A DNA stretch of 64,000 bases from the NCBI RefSeq assembly GCF_018390735.1, contig NZ_JAHBCL010000004.1:93623-157622 (forward strand), given 5' to 3'. Positions 46,269 to 55,675 of this stretch are shown in pieces; the stretch's first letter is position 1; each line of letters starts with the position of its first letter. The position numbers and the translations under genes were made by a program. This DNA is from Fusibacter paucivorans. Its GTDB lineage: Bacteria > Bacillota > Clostridia > Peptostreptococcales > Acidaminobacteraceae. The notes beneath the pieces were generated by a model. It was not told the DNA's origin and did not search any database. It saw only the letters and a list, made by a program, of their open reading frames with translations.

Positions 46269-47702
46269 CTATTTCAGTGCACGTACTTTTTCAAAGAAAA
46301 TTTCGCTTGCCAGGTCTGGATCAGCCTTGCCTTTGGTCATTCGCATCATTTGGCCAATAAATGCCTGAACGGCTTTCTCCTTGCCATTTAAATAATCTTC
46401 GATGATCTTTGGCTGTTTTTGCAGGATCTCATCAGCGTAGCCAACGAGGACAGTCTTATCTTTGATCGGCGCGAGATCATTGGCTTCAACATAATCTTTT
46501 GGCATTGTTTCCGAATTCCAAATGCCTTCGAGTACTTTTTTGCCAATGGAATAATTGATAGCATCCGTTGCAATCATCTGCACGAGCGCTGTCATTTGTG
46601 AAGTATCCATAAGGATTTGACCATCATCGCCTTCTTTGCTCATCAACCTCATGACTTCATTCATCACAAGCTTTGAAAGCGTCTCTGCTTCAGCGCCGTC
46701 TTCAATACACGTATCAAAGAAGTCAGAAATCTGTTTTGAACTAACCATTTGTTCCGCAACATATGGCGTGAGCTTGAGCGTTTTAACATAATGCTGTTTT
46801 CGATCATCCGGCAGCTGCGGCAGCGATTCCGTCAGCGCCTTTAGCATCGCATCGTTCACGACGATCGGCATTAAGTCGGGATCGGGAAAATAGCGATAAT
46901 CATGTGCATCCTCTTTGGTTCGCATTGAGACGGACTTGCCCTTTGCCTGATCCCATCTTCGCGTTTCCTGAACAACGCTTTCGCCGGATTCAATCAGCTG
47001 AATTTGACGATTGGTCTCATGTTCAATGGCTTTTGCAATAAAGGCAAAAGAGTTGAGGTTTTTCATTTCTGTCCGCGTGCCATATTTTAATTCGCCTTTT
47101 TTGCGAATGGATAAGTTGACATCACATCTAAACGACCCTTCGTTCATTTTGCAGTCTGAAACATCAGCAAAGAGTAAAATAGCTCTAAGCTTTGTCAAAT
47201 AAGCTTTAACTTCGTCCGCAGACCTCAGATCGGGTTCTGAAACGATCTCAATCAGCGGCACCCCACAGCGGTTGTAATCAATATAAGTTCCCTTTTCATC
47301 ATGTATTAACTTCCCGGCATCTTCTTCAATGTGAATGCGCGTAATACCGATCCGCTTTTCATGTTCACCGACGACAATATCTAGATGTCCCTCATAACAG
47401 AGCGGTAAATCATATTGTGAAATTTGATATGCTTTTGGAAGGTCGGGATAAAAATAGTTTTTACGGTCCTGCTTGCCGTATTGCGTAATACTGCAATGTG
47501 TTGCAACACCGGCCTTAATCGCGTAATCAACGACTTTTTCATTTAAAACGGGCAAAGTTCCCGGAAATCCAAGGCAGACGGGACAGCAGTGCGTATTGGG
47601 TTCTCCGCCAAATGCTGTCGTACAGTTACAGAAAATTTTAGTTGCCGTTTTTAATTCGACATGGACTTCCAGCCCTATGACAACTTCATATGCATCTTTC
47701 AT
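46269..47702 (-). CDS. gatB: Asp-tRNA(Asn)/Glu-tRNA(Gln) amidotransferase subunit B
   Basis: 477 residues. YEVVIGLEVHVELKT and the zinc-site cysteines in FCNCTTAFGG/HCCPVCLG are intact, followed by YFYPDLPKAYQISQYD and a C-terminal YqeY-like tail (about 400-477). GatB activates the misacylated tRNA with ATP. The start overlaps the stop of gatA by one base, so the subunits are made together. Confidence 0.95.
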   Translation of the reverse strand: MKDAYEVVIGLEVHVELKTATKIFCNCTTAFGGEPNTHCCPVCLGFPGTLPVLNEKVVDYAIKAGVATHCSITQYGKQDRKNYFYPDLPKAYQISQYDLPLCYEGHLDIVVGEHEKRIGITRIHIEEDAGKLIHDEKGTYIDYNRCGVPLIEIVSEPDLRSADEVKAYLTKLRAILLFADVSDCKMNEGSFRCDVNLSIRKKGELKYGTRTEMKNLNSFAFIAKAIEHETNRQIQLIESGESVVQETRRWDQAKGKSVSMRTKEDAHDYRYFPDPDLMPIVVNDAMLKALTESLPQLPDDRKQHYVKTLKLTPYVAEQMVSSKQISDFFDTCIEDGAEAETLSKLVMNEVMRLMSKEGDDGQILMDTSQMTALVQMIATDAINYSIGKKVLEGIWNSETMPKDYVEANDLAPIKDKTVLVGYADEILQKQPKIIEDYLNGKEKAVQAFIGQMMRMTKGKADPDLASEIFFEKVRALK

Positions 47703-49144
47703 TATTTCTGCCCTCCTTTGATCGCCTTTTCATAAGCATCCGCCGCTCTTAGCAGTGTCGCTTCCGAGAAAGTCTTGCCAATGAGCTGCATGCCAACGGG
47801 CAGTCCCTGTTGATCAAAACCTGCATTCAGTGAAATGGCAGGCAAACCTGCAATGTTGACAGGCACTGTGTAAATATCCCCCATGTACATTTCAAGTGGA
47901 TCACTTGATTTTTCACCAATCTTATAGGCCGTTGTCGGTGCAACTGGCGTCAAAACGAGGTCATACTGCTCAAAGACCTTATCAAAATCCCGTTTAATCA
48001 ATGTTCTTGCCTGCAGCGCCTTTTTATAATAGGCATCATAGTAGCCGGAACTTAACGCATAGGTTCCAAGTAGAATACGACGCTTGACTTCTTTGCCGAA
48101 GCCATAGCTTCTGGATTTCATGTATAGTTCTTCAAGGGTTTCAAAATCTTCATGGCGATATCCGTATTGAACGCCGTCAAACCGAGCGAGGTTTGACGAA
48201 GCTTCTGCTGATGAAATCAGATAGTAAGCCGGCAGCGCATAAGCGACGTTAGTCATGTTTACATGTTCTACTTTTGCGCCCATTGCTTTAAAGGTTTCTG
48301 CCGCTTCAAGGACGACTTTTCGTACTTCATCATTAAGACCATCGCCAAAATAAGCCTCAGGAATGGCTATTTTCATGCCTCTAACATCTTGATTAAGATG
48401 TTTCATATAATTTTCGACGTCAAATACAGCAGATGTGCTATCCTTTGAATCGTGACCCATCAAGGTTGGCAGCACACAGGCAATATCTTCTGCCGTTCTC
48501 GCGATAGGGCCAATCTGGTCAAGCGACGAAGCAAAGGCAATGAGGCCAAACCTTGAAATCGCACCATAGGTTGGCTTAAGTCCCGTCACACCGCAAAAAC
48601 TAGCGGGCTGGCGAATAGAACCGCCTGTATCTGACCCCAGTGTAAACATCGCCTCACCGGCACTGACTGCTGCTGCTGAGCCGCCGCTGCTGCCGCCGGG
48701 AACGCGTTCAAGATCGTAGGGATTATGTGTCTTCTGGTAATATGAGTTCTCCGTGGTAGACCCCATTGCAAATTCATCCATATTGAGTTTACCAAGTATG
48801 ACGGCATCAGCGCCATAGAGTTTTTCGACTACGGTGGCATTGTAAGGCGAGTAATACCCTTCCAAAATTCTAGACGCACAGGTCGTCGGCATATCAACTG
48901 TACACATATTGTCTTTAATTGCCATTGGAATACCGGCTAATGCGCCCAGTGGCTCGTTTGCCGCTCGTTTCGCATCAATGACTTTCGCTTTTTCAATGGC
49001 TGCCTCCGCATTGAGGTACAAATATGCCTGCACATCGCCATCGCGTTTTTCAATATTGTCCAAATAGGATTTGACAAGCATTTCACTGGTGAGATCACCT
49101 GTTGAAAGCTGCCCCATTGCTTCTTTAATGGTTAATTTTAACAT
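47702..49144 (-). CDS. gatA: Asp-tRNA(Asn)/Glu-tRNA(Gln) amidotransferase subunit A
   Basis: The ATG at 49144 is chosen with AGAGGTG 6 bases upstream; a GTG at 49153 is possible. The 480-residue amidase has the Ser-cisSer-Lys triad: Lys in IPMAIKDNM, the cis-Ser in GSSGGSAAAV and the nucleophile in GSDTGGSIRQPA. It frees ammonia from glutamine and passes it to GatB. It lies 11 bp after the aspS-gatC gene. Confidence 0.95.
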   Translation of the reverse strand: MLKLTIKEAMGQLSTGDLTSEMLVKSYLDNIEKRDGDVQAYLYLNAEAAIEKAKVIDAKRAANEPLGALAGIPMAIKDNMCTVDMPTTCASRILEGYYSPYNATVVEKLYGADAVILGKLNMDEFAMGSTTENSYYQKTHNPYDLERVPGGSSGGSAAAVSAGEAMFTLGSDTGGSIRQPASFCGVTGLKPTYGAISRFGLIAFASSLDQIGPIARTAEDIACVLPTLMGHDSKDSTSAVFDVENYMKHLNQDVRGMKIAIPEAYFGDGLNDEVRKVVLEAAETFKAMGAKVEHVNMTNVAYALPAYYLISSAEASSNLARFDGVQYGYRHEDFETLEELYMKSRSYGFGKEVKRRILLGTYALSSGYYDAYYKKALQARTLIKRDFDKVFEQYDLVLTPVAPTTAYKIGEKSSDPLEMYMGDIYTVPVNIAGLPAISLNAGFDQQGLPVGMQLIGKTFSEATLLRAADAYEKAIKGGQK

Positions 49145-49155
49145 TGATTTCACCT

Positions 49156-51237
49156 CTATTCTACTGTCTTCGGTACAAAGAAACAGTTGTTAATAGCCTT
49201 TGGCGCCGATTTTAACAAGTCTTCAGGCGTATACGACGGCTGAACCTCGTCTTTTCTAAAGACATTCTGTATTGGCAGTATGTGGTCGAGCGGTGGTACG
49301 TCCGATGTATCCAGTTCCGAAAGCTGATCGGCAAAGGCAATAATATCCATGAGATTCTGCGTCAGCTCTGCTTTTTCTGAATCCTGCAATTCAAGGCGCG
49401 ACAGTGATGCAACGTATTCGATGGTCTCCTGACTGATTGCTTCTTTTTGGACTTCCGGCATTGCTTGACCCTCAAGGTATATTGACAATTCGTGAAGCTG
49501 TGATTCCTGAACACTTGAAGGCGTTTGAATCATAGCACAGGATGCATCGCGCATTTTAGGAAATGCAATGACATCCCGAATGCTCGACGTACCGAGCATC
49601 ATCATCAACAGCCTGTCGAGACCGAAGGCGAAGCCGCCATGCGGCGGTACACCGTATTCAAAAGCATTTAGCATAAAGCCGAAACGGTCACGCACTTCTT
49701 CATCTGATAGCCCTAACCGTCTAAACATCATCGCTTGCACATCTTCTCTGTGAATCCTAATACTGCCGGAGCCGAGTTCAATGCCGTTGAGGACAAAATC
49801 ATATGATTTTGCTCTTACAGCTGCCGGATCACTTTCAAGCAGTGGAATATCTTCTTCCTGCGGCATAGTGAACGGGTGATGCATCGCGACAAAGCGTTCT
49901 TCCTCTTCAGACCATTCAAATTGTGGGAAATCTGTTACGACGACAAATGCATAGTCTTCTTTGCGCCTTAAGCCCAGCATATCGCCGAGATCAAGACGCA
50001 GGCTTCCGAGTATTGTCCTCGCCTTATCGGCCTTATCAGCACTAAAAATCATAAGATCACCTGGTTTAGCACTGAGGCGCGCAATGATTTGAGACATATC
50101 ATCTTCTGAAAAATATTTGGTTAAAACCGATTTGAGCGTGCCGTCCGGGCCAATCGCAATCCACGCCATGCCCTTGCCGCCGTAGGCAATTGCACGTCTC
50201 GTCAATTCTTCTATTTGCGTACGCGTTAACGAATCACCGCCCGGTACGGTAAGCCCTTTGACAATACCGCCGCGATCGACGATATTTCGAAAGACGTCAA
50301 AACTGCAAACGCTCATTAAATCCGTCAAATCAACCATTGGCATATCAAAGCGCAAATCAGGCTTATCAAAACCATAGCATTCCATCGCCTCGTGATAAGT
50401 CATGCGTCTAAACGGCGTCGGCAGTGTTACACCAATTGTCTCTTTAAATATTTTGACAAAAAGTGTTTCCAAAAGCTGAATAACATCTTCCTGTTCAACA
50501 AATGACATTTCGAGGTCAACCTGTGTAAATTCAGGCTGGCGATCAGCTCTTAGATCTTCATCTCTAAAACACTTGGCGATTTGATAATATCGGTCAATAC
50601 CGCCAACCATAAGCAGTTGTTTGTAGATTTGCGGTGATTGCGGCAGCGCATAAAATTTGCCTTTTTCCATTCGGCTTGGCACCAGATAATCACGCGCGCC
50701 CTCCGGCGTACTCTTCGTTAAAATGGGGGTTTCTATTTCTAAAAACTCTTCGGATTTCATAAACCGTCTGACGACTTCCATGACGGATTGGCGCATTTCA
50801 AGATTCTTTCTGAGTTCAGGTCGCCTTAAATCCAAATAGCGGTACTTTAAACGCAGCTCTTCACGAACGGATTGCGCCTCTTCAATAATGAACGGCGGAT
50901 TCTTTGATTCTGATAATAGACTGAGCTGATTAGCGCGAATGTCAATGGTTCCCGTCTCTAAATTAGGATTAATCGTCTCCTCATCGCGTCTCTCAACTCT
51001 GCCTTTAACGGCTATAACCGATTCATTTCGAAGGTGCTCTGCAACTTCAAAATCAGCTGCTGAAAGATGGGCGATGTCAAAGACCACTTGAACAATCCCA
51101 GTTTTATCCCTTAAATCTATAAAGATAACACCACCGAGGTCGCGTCTTTTTTGCACCCATCCATTTAGAATAACGGTTTCACCAATATGGCTTTCTCTCA
51201 ATCGACCGCCATAGGTCGTCCTTTTTAATGTAAGCAT
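49156..51237 (-). CDS. aspS-gatC: Aspartyl-tRNA synthetase fused to amidotransferase subunit GatC
   Basis: 693 residues. About 1-590 is a complete bacterial-type AspRS: the anticodon-binding N-domain (LNGWVQKRRDLGGVIFIDLRD), class II motifs (FRDEDLRADRQPEFTQVDLE, GVPPHGGFAFGLDRL) and the GAD insertion. Residues about 601-693 are a full GatC (QETIEYVASLSRLELQDSEK, VPPLDHILPIQNVFRKDEV, FVPKTVE at the end). GatC normally is a separate 95-residue protein. No stop or frameshift separates the parts. The neighbours gatA and gatB complete GatCAB. The AspRS probably charges tRNA(Asn) with Asp, and the fusion would tether amidotransferase to synthetase. AAGGAGG precedes the ATG. Confidence 0.95.
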   Translation of the reverse strand: MLTLKRTTYGGRLRESHIGETVILNGWVQKRRDLGGVIFIDLRDKTGIVQVVFDIAHLSAADFEVAEHLRNESVIAVKGRVERRDEETINPNLETGTIDIRANQLSLLSESKNPPFIIEEAQSVREELRLKYRYLDLRRPELRKNLEMRQSVMEVVRRFMKSEEFLEIETPILTKSTPEGARDYLVPSRMEKGKFYALPQSPQIYKQLLMVGGIDRYYQIAKCFRDEDLRADRQPEFTQVDLEMSFVEQEDVIQLLETLFVKIFKETIGVTLPTPFRRMTYHEAMECYGFDKPDLRFDMPMVDLTDLMSVCSFDVFRNIVDRGGIVKGLTVPGGDSLTRTQIEELTRRAIAYGGKGMAWIAIGPDGTLKSVLTKYFSEDDMSQIIARLSAKPGDLMIFSADKADKARTILGSLRLDLGDMLGLRRKEDYAFVVVTDFPQFEWSEEEERFVAMHHPFTMPQEEDIPLLESDPAAVRAKSYDFVLNGIELGSGSIRIHREDVQAMMFRRLGLSDEEVRDRFGFMLNAFEYGVPPHGGFAFGLDRLLMMMLGTSSIRDVIAFPKMRDASCAMIQTPSSVQESQLHELSIYLEGQAMPEVQKEAISQETIEYVASLSRLELQDSEKAELTQNLMDIIAFADQLSELDTSDVPPLDHILPIQNVFRKDEVQPSYTPEDLLKSAPKAINNCFFVPKTVE

Positions 51238-51261
51238 TTTTGCCTCCTTTACGTCTTTTAA

Positions 51262-51550
51262 GCACTAAAAAAAGCCCTCATCCCTGAAAGGGACGAAGAC
51301 TTACTCCGCGGTGCCACCCAAATTGGTCAAAAGACCCTGCTCATGGTACGGATGCAGTGCACCGATACCGTCTGACGTTAACGTGTCATCTTACGTCTAA
51401 TCCTACTTGCAAAAGCTTTCGGTTAGAAGCTCCGAGATGTTCTTCCGAAATCTATCCGTACAGGACTCTCACCATCACCTGCTCGCTACAACTACCAAGA
51501 TATCATACTCTTCTCTTCACAGCATTTTTAATGCGCTTACGCTTTTCATT
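51262..51550 (-). promoter_or_regulatory. T-box leader of the aspS-gatC operon, Asn specifier
   Basis: The canonical T-box core GGGTGGCACCGCGG is at 51320-51306 region (UGGCACCGCG at 51316-51307). Stem I elements include AGCGAGCAGG and GATGGTGAGAG. By alignment with the Trp T-box in this window, the specifier context is GAAG-AAC-AUCUCG-GAG, giving AAC (Asn) at 51441-51439. A terminator AGTCTTCGTCCCT/AGGGATGAGGGCT with seven Us lies at 51302-51266. The C in UGGC fits the G discriminator of tRNA(Asn) and of tRNA(Asp). Confidence 0.85.
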
Positions 51551-51556
51551 TACCCG

Positions 51557-51586
51557 ATTATAACGCATGTCGCCTGTCACTGTCAA
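51557..51586 (-). promoter_or_regulatory. Promoter of the aspS-gatC operon
   Basis: On the minus strand TTGACA (51586-51581) and TATAAT (51562-51557), both perfect, are 18 bases apart just upstream of the T-box leader. Confidence 0.8.
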
Positions 51587-51822
51587 CTACTCTATCAAAT
51601 TTTCTTAATATTTATGTATACAAAATTGGCTAACCAAGATCAATATTAAATTCTTTATCCATCACTTCTTTGTAAACATTATAATGCCCAGACACATCTA
51701 GGACTCGATACCCAACTTTTATTTTGATATAATATAACTATTCTCACAGGACGCATTTCAAAAACAATGCCGTCGACGAGAAGTCATTTACTTTCAGTAT
51801 TTTGTATGAGGAGGCGTATGCC
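51587..51822. other. Intergenic region between the divergent aspS and GGDEF genes
   Basis: AT-rich, with no gene apparent. TGATATAAT near 51725 could be the -10 box for the plus-strand GGDEF gene, but I see no convincing -35 box. The RBS GAGGAGG at 51808-51814 belongs to that gene. Confidence 0.4.
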
Positions 51823-53022
51823 TTGAAATTCAAATCATTATCGCTTAAGAATCATCAAACTGCCTATCGTGAGCACCGTAACAAAGTCAATGCAAAACAC
51901 ATACTGATGCTAACGCGTTATGTTATTTTATTTGAGTTCCTCTTCATTCTGATCGCTTTGTTTTCCTACCATCATCAGCGTGTTGAAAACTTTCCATATA
52001 TGCGCTATATCCTTATGTACACCATTCTCATATGCATTAGTTTTGCAATGAACCGATCGGCTAAATATATGCGCAGCAGCCCGCATTTTTATCGTCTGAC
52101 AACACTCTACGCCGCTTTTTTCATCAGTTGGGGGCTCATTGTCAGTCTTTTGGATCAAGCACTCTATGGACATTTAAACGCATTTTACATTAATATCGTT
52201 GCCATCATGGCGATTGTCTATATGGAAGACCGCGATATTTTATTGCTCTATCTCGGCGAAACCTTTGTACTCTTTGTCTTTCTGCCAAGTGTTCAGGTTA
52301 ATCAGGATGTCCTCGTTGGTCATTATGTCAACACGATTGTATTTATACTCTTTATGGTGATTGCCAGCCATTTTCATCACAAGATTTTTAAGCGTCAATT
52401 TATTACCAATAACCGTCTAAAAGCTCAGATTAAAGAAAATGACACGATGGCGGAAGAGCTAAAGCGCGCTGTTGAAAAACTCGAAACACTGGTTATTCAA
52501 GATGATCTGACTGGTCTTCCAAACCGACGTGGACTCGAAGAATTTATAAGGCGCATTTCTCAAATGGATTTCAGTGATGACGTGCCATATAGCCTAATGA
52601 TGATTGATATCGACTATTTCAAAGACTATAATGATACTTACGGCCATCCAATGGGCGATGAAGCGCTTCGGGCTATTTCAAAAGTGCTTTCTTCAGAACT
52701 AACCTCTCTTAATGACTACGTCATCCGCTATGGCGGCGAAGAGTTTTTACAGGTCTGTATCGACAAAGACAGCACGCAAATGCCTGCACTCGCTGAAAAA
52801 CTTCGCCTCGCCATCGAAGCCATCGGCATTGAACACCGTACTTCAAAATGTGCCGATGTTATTACAATCAGTATCGGCATCGCATCAAGCACCGTACATT
52901 CAATCGATAGACTTTCAGAAGTTTTAACCCAAGCAGACAAAGCGCTGTACGATGCCAAAACCAACGGCCGTAATCAATATGCCGTATTTGACCAATCACA
53001 GAATACGCCATCGTCATCGTAA
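51823..53022 (+). CDS. Membrane-bound diguanylate cyclase
   Basis: The start is TTG at 51823, 8 bases after GAGGAGG. The 399-residue protein has about six hydrophobic helices in residues 25-185, an unrecognised membrane sensor. A short coiled linker (190-225) and a GGDEF domain (about 228-390) follow. The active site reads GGEEF with DIDYFKDYND, which is competent. The I-site is incomplete: Ser stands in place of the Arg of RxxD, while the Asp is kept. It makes c-di-GMP and is single. Confidence 0.9.
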   Translation: MKFKSLSLKNHQTAYREHRNKVNAKHILMLTRYVILFEFLFILIALFSYHHQRVENFPYMRYILMYTILICISFAMNRSAKYMRSSPHFYRLTTLYAAFFISWGLIVSLLDQALYGHLNAFYINIVAIMAIVYMEDRDILLLYLGETFVLFVFLPSVQVNQDVLVGHYVNTIVFILFMVIASHFHHKIFKRQFITNNRLKAQIKENDTMAEELKRAVEKLETLVIQDDLTGLPNRRGLEEFIRRISQMDFSDDVPYSLMMIDIDYFKDYNDTYGHPMGDEALRAISKVLSSELTSLNDYVIRYGGEEFLQVCIDKDSTQMPALAEKLRLAIEAIGIEHRTSKCADVITISIGIASSTVHSIDRLSEVLTQADKALYDAKTNGRNQYAVFDQSQNTPSSS

Positions 53023-53147
53023 AACCATCTCGCGATACGACACACGATTATTGTTTATCCTATCCTACTAATGCATTTCAATTAAAAAAGCACCTGTCCG
53101 TATCTCAATGCACTTTGATGCGTCAAATGACGATTAGAGCAGCATTC

Positions 53148-53309
53148 TTATACTTGAGGAAATTGCACCAATTCAAACGTTAATTCTTTATCGACAATAT
53201 AGGCTATTATCACAGCACGAAAATTCAACAGTTTGTCATAAGAGATCAATGAAAGGTCATCATGCAATTTCCTTACTTCACAGGTACTTTTATCAATGGG
53301 TTCAATCAA
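53148..53309 (-). CDS. Possible small protein, 53 aa, TTG start
   Basis: Right after the thioredoxin-like gene stops (TAG at 53321-53319) the same frame stays open for 56 more codons to TAA at 53148. AGAGG overlaps the TAG, and TTG at 53309 follows after 6 bases, giving 53 residues (IEPIDKSTCEVRKLHDDL, FRAVIIAYIVDKELTFELVQ). The alternating hydrophobic pattern looks protein-like. It may be a coupled small gene, a readthrough extension or a decayed gene end. I do not recognise it. Confidence 0.4.
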   Translation of the reverse strand: MIEPIDKSTCEVRKLHDDLSLISYDKLLNFRAVIIAYIVDKELTFELVQFPQV

Positions 53310-53318
53310 TTGAAACCT

Positions 53319-53645
53319 CTAAGCAAAAATAAGTTCTGTCATCCGTTCAATATGCGCTTCAACATCGAGCATTGAAAAGACGCGCTCAAAGCGCATGGTC
53401 TCCTTACCATCCGCAAAGACGATCAGTGTCGGATAGACAAAAACGAGCTGATCACCAATAATCTCAGGTATATCTGCCGTATCCACCATGACGAAATGTG
53501 CATTGTGGTAATGCTTTGAAAGCGTTTCAAGCTCTGGGGTAATCGCGAGGCACACATTGCACCCAATATCGCTGACCAGCGCAACAACCAGTGGTTTATT
53601 TGCCAAAATCGACTTGAAAGATTCCAACGTTTTAATTTCATTCAT
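53319..53645 (-). CDS. Thioredoxin-like protein
   Basis: 108 residues with a thioredoxin fold. The active site is CNVC (SDIGCNVCLAI), with the cis-Pro in FVYPTLIVFADG. The usual WCGPC is replaced, so the redox potential and partner likely differ from classic thioredoxin. The family is annotated as thioredoxin family protein in Firmicutes. It begins 13 bp after the Xaa-Pro aminopeptidase gene on the same strand. The same frame continues open after its TAG stop. Confidence 0.85.
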   Translation of the reverse strand: MNEIKTLESFKSILANKPLVVALVSDIGCNVCLAITPELETLSKHYHNAHFVMVDTADIPEIIGDQLVFVYPTLIVFADGKETMRFERVFSMLDVEAHIERMTELIFA

Positions 53646-53658
53646 ATTGTCTGCTCCA

Positions 53659-54894
53659 TTAACTCATTAAAGATTCGATATCGTCAATTGCTTTCGGAAT
53701 TTCAGACGATAAAACGATATTGCCGTCCTCAGTAATAAGCACATCATCTTCAATTCGAATGCCAATCGCTTCTTCTGCAATATAGAGTCCGGGTTCAACA
53801 GTTAAAACCATCCCCGGTGTCAAAGCACTTTCTCTGTTGCCAATGTCGTGAACATCAAGCCCTAGGTGATGACTAACGCCATGATAATAGTATTTGCCGA
53901 GTTCTGAGTCTTCTTTGATTAAGTCGATATTTCGCAGTTCTCTTGCCAATACTGACTTACAAACTTCATTGAGCCTTTCAAAAGAAACACCTGGCTTCAT
54001 TGCATCAATCACGGCCAGCTGCGCTTTCAGCACGATATTGTAAATTTGTGCCTGTCGTTTTGTAAATTTGCCGCTAACAGGATACGTTCGGGTAATATCG
54101 CTGTTATAACCCTTGTACTTAGCACCTAAATCCAGCAAAACTAATTCGCCGTTCTTGAGTTCGCAGTCATTTTCTACATAATGTAAAATAACGCCATTGC
54201 CGCCCGATGCAGCAATCGTCGGAAAAGCAAGACCATCTGCACCTGCTGTACGAATATGATATTCAAACACATTGTCGAGCTGGCCTTCAAGCATTCCCGG
54301 CATTAGGGCTTTTAAGATGGCATTTAAGCCAATATGCGTTTTGTGTATTGCTTCTTTAATCCAATTGACTTCTTCATCGCATTTTATCATGCGCACTTCT
54401 GACACTTTGGGATGAAAGGTCTTAACAGTTACAAAAGGATACCGATCTTGGACTTCTTTTGCAAACGTGTGTGCACGACCATCACGCTCTTCCCAGCTCA
54501 GCTTTTCAAGATCAAGCCAAAGCGTTTCAATTTTGCCGTCATAAAACAACTTATTGAGCCATGGTAAAAAATCATCGACGTATTTCACTTGTTCAATGCC
54601 TGACATTTCTGTTGCTTTCGCTTTAGAAAGTTTCCGCCCAAACCACTTTTCGACATCATAATTGGGCTTTTCTATAAATAATAAGCTCTCGAGCTCATCT
54701 TTTAGTTTATAACATACCAGTACAAACGCCTCTCGTCGAATGCCCGTAAAATAGAAAAAATTCTTATTTACACGAAATTCGTGCTGCTCGTCGGCAGTGC
54801 TTTTGATGGATTGACCTGCAAAGACAACCATCGCTTCGCCATTTTGCAGCCAGTCTGCTGTTTTCAGTCTGTTTTTTTCAAAAACGGTTTGCAT
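53659..54894 (-). CDS. pepP: Xaa-Pro aminopeptidase, M24B family
   Basis: 411 residues. The N-terminal domain (about 1-165) is the creatinase/PepP type. The C-terminal pita-bread domain has the metal ligands: Asp in LVLLDLGAKYKGYNSDITRT, His in GVSHHLGLDVHD, Glu in LTVEPGLYI and Glu in GIRIEDDVLI. It removes N-terminal residues before Pro. AGGAGGGATCAT precedes the ATG. It is probably transcribed with the thioredoxin-like gene. Confidence 0.93.
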   Translation of the reverse strand: MQTVFEKNRLKTADWLQNGEAMVVFAGQSIKSTADEQHEFRVNKNFFYFTGIRREAFVLVCYKLKDELESLLFIEKPNYDVEKWFGRKLSKAKATEMSGIEQVKYVDDFLPWLNKLFYDGKIETLWLDLEKLSWEERDGRAHTFAKEVQDRYPFVTVKTFHPKVSEVRMIKCDEEVNWIKEAIHKTHIGLNAILKALMPGMLEGQLDNVFEYHIRTAGADGLAFPTIAASGGNGVILHYVENDCELKNGELVLLDLGAKYKGYNSDITRTYPVSGKFTKRQAQIYNIVLKAQLAVIDAMKPGVSFERLNEVCKSVLARELRNIDLIKEDSELGKYYYHGVSHHLGLDVHDIGNRESALTPGMVLTVEPGLYIAEEAIGIRIEDDVLITEDGNIVLSSEIPKAIDDIESLMS

Positions 54895-54976
54895 ATGATC
54901 CCTCCTTTAGTGAATCTATTATACCTTTTCTCACTGTGGAATACTATTGGATTACAAATCCTTAATGTTTCACCGT

Positions 54977-55675
54977 TCAATTCGTTAATTTGTATCCTAC
55001 ACCCCAAACCGTTTGAATATAATCAGGACTGCTTGGATCGATTTCAATTTTTTCTCTGAGCTTTCTTATATGCACAGTCAGCGTCGAAGTATCCAAATCT
55101 ACTTCATAGCCCCATACACGAGAAAAAATCTCTTCCTTTGTAAATACTTTGTTCGGTGTTGAGGCGAGTAGAACCAAAATATCATACTCTTTAACAGTCA
55201 ATTCGACGACGGCACCATTGACATAGACTTGTCTCAGTGCCTGATCGATCTTTAATCCCTTGACCTCAATATCACTTTGCAACTGTTGTGAATCCCTTGA
55301 TTCTTTCAACATTTCATAGCGGCTGATGTGCGCCTTGACTCTTGCGACGAGTTCATGCGGACTAAAAGGTTTGGTCATGTAATCGTCAATCCCAAGGCTG
55401 AGTCCCTTTAATTTGTCCACTTCATTGCCTTTTGCTGAGACAATCATAATCGGAATGTCCTTATAAGCGCGAATTTGACTGACAATCTGATAGCCATCTA
55501 ACCCAGGCAACATGATATCTAGTACAATCAGATGGTAGGACTGTGTCAATGCGAGCTCTTTGCCGCGAAGTCCGTCTTTTTCTACTGTGACATCAAAGCC
55601 GGATATTTCAAGATAAGCCTTCTCAACTTCACCGATTGCCGGATCATCTTCAACAATGAGAATTTTTTTATTCAT
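54977..55675 (-). CDS. OmpR/PhoB-family response regulator
   Basis: 232 residues. The receiver has D10, D11, phospho-acceptor D53 (LIVLDIMLPGLDG) and K102 (MTKPFSP). The winged helix (about 130-230) has ELTVKEYDILVLLAS, FTKEEIFSRVWGYE and LREKIEIDPSSPDYIQTVWGVGYKL. Its start overlaps the 3' end of the kinase gene by 8 bp. It probably controls the RND pump operon in which it lies, but this is inferred from position. Confidence 0.93.
   Translation of the reverse strand: MNKKILIVEDDPAIGEVEKAYLEISGFDVTVEKDGLRGKELALTQSYHLIVLDIMLPGLDGYQIVSQIRAYKDIPIMIVSAKGNEVDKLKGLSLGIDDYMTKPFSPHELVARVKAHISRYEMLKESRDSQQLQSDIEVKGLKIDQALRQVYVNGAVVELTVKEYDILVLLASTPNKVFTKEEIFSRVWGYEVDLDTSTLTVHIRKLREKIEIDPSSPDYIQTVWGVGYKLTN

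Noticed and set aside
51357..51649. Plus-strand reading frames over the aspS leader
   Set aside because: They lie antisense to the T-box RNA and have no RBS.
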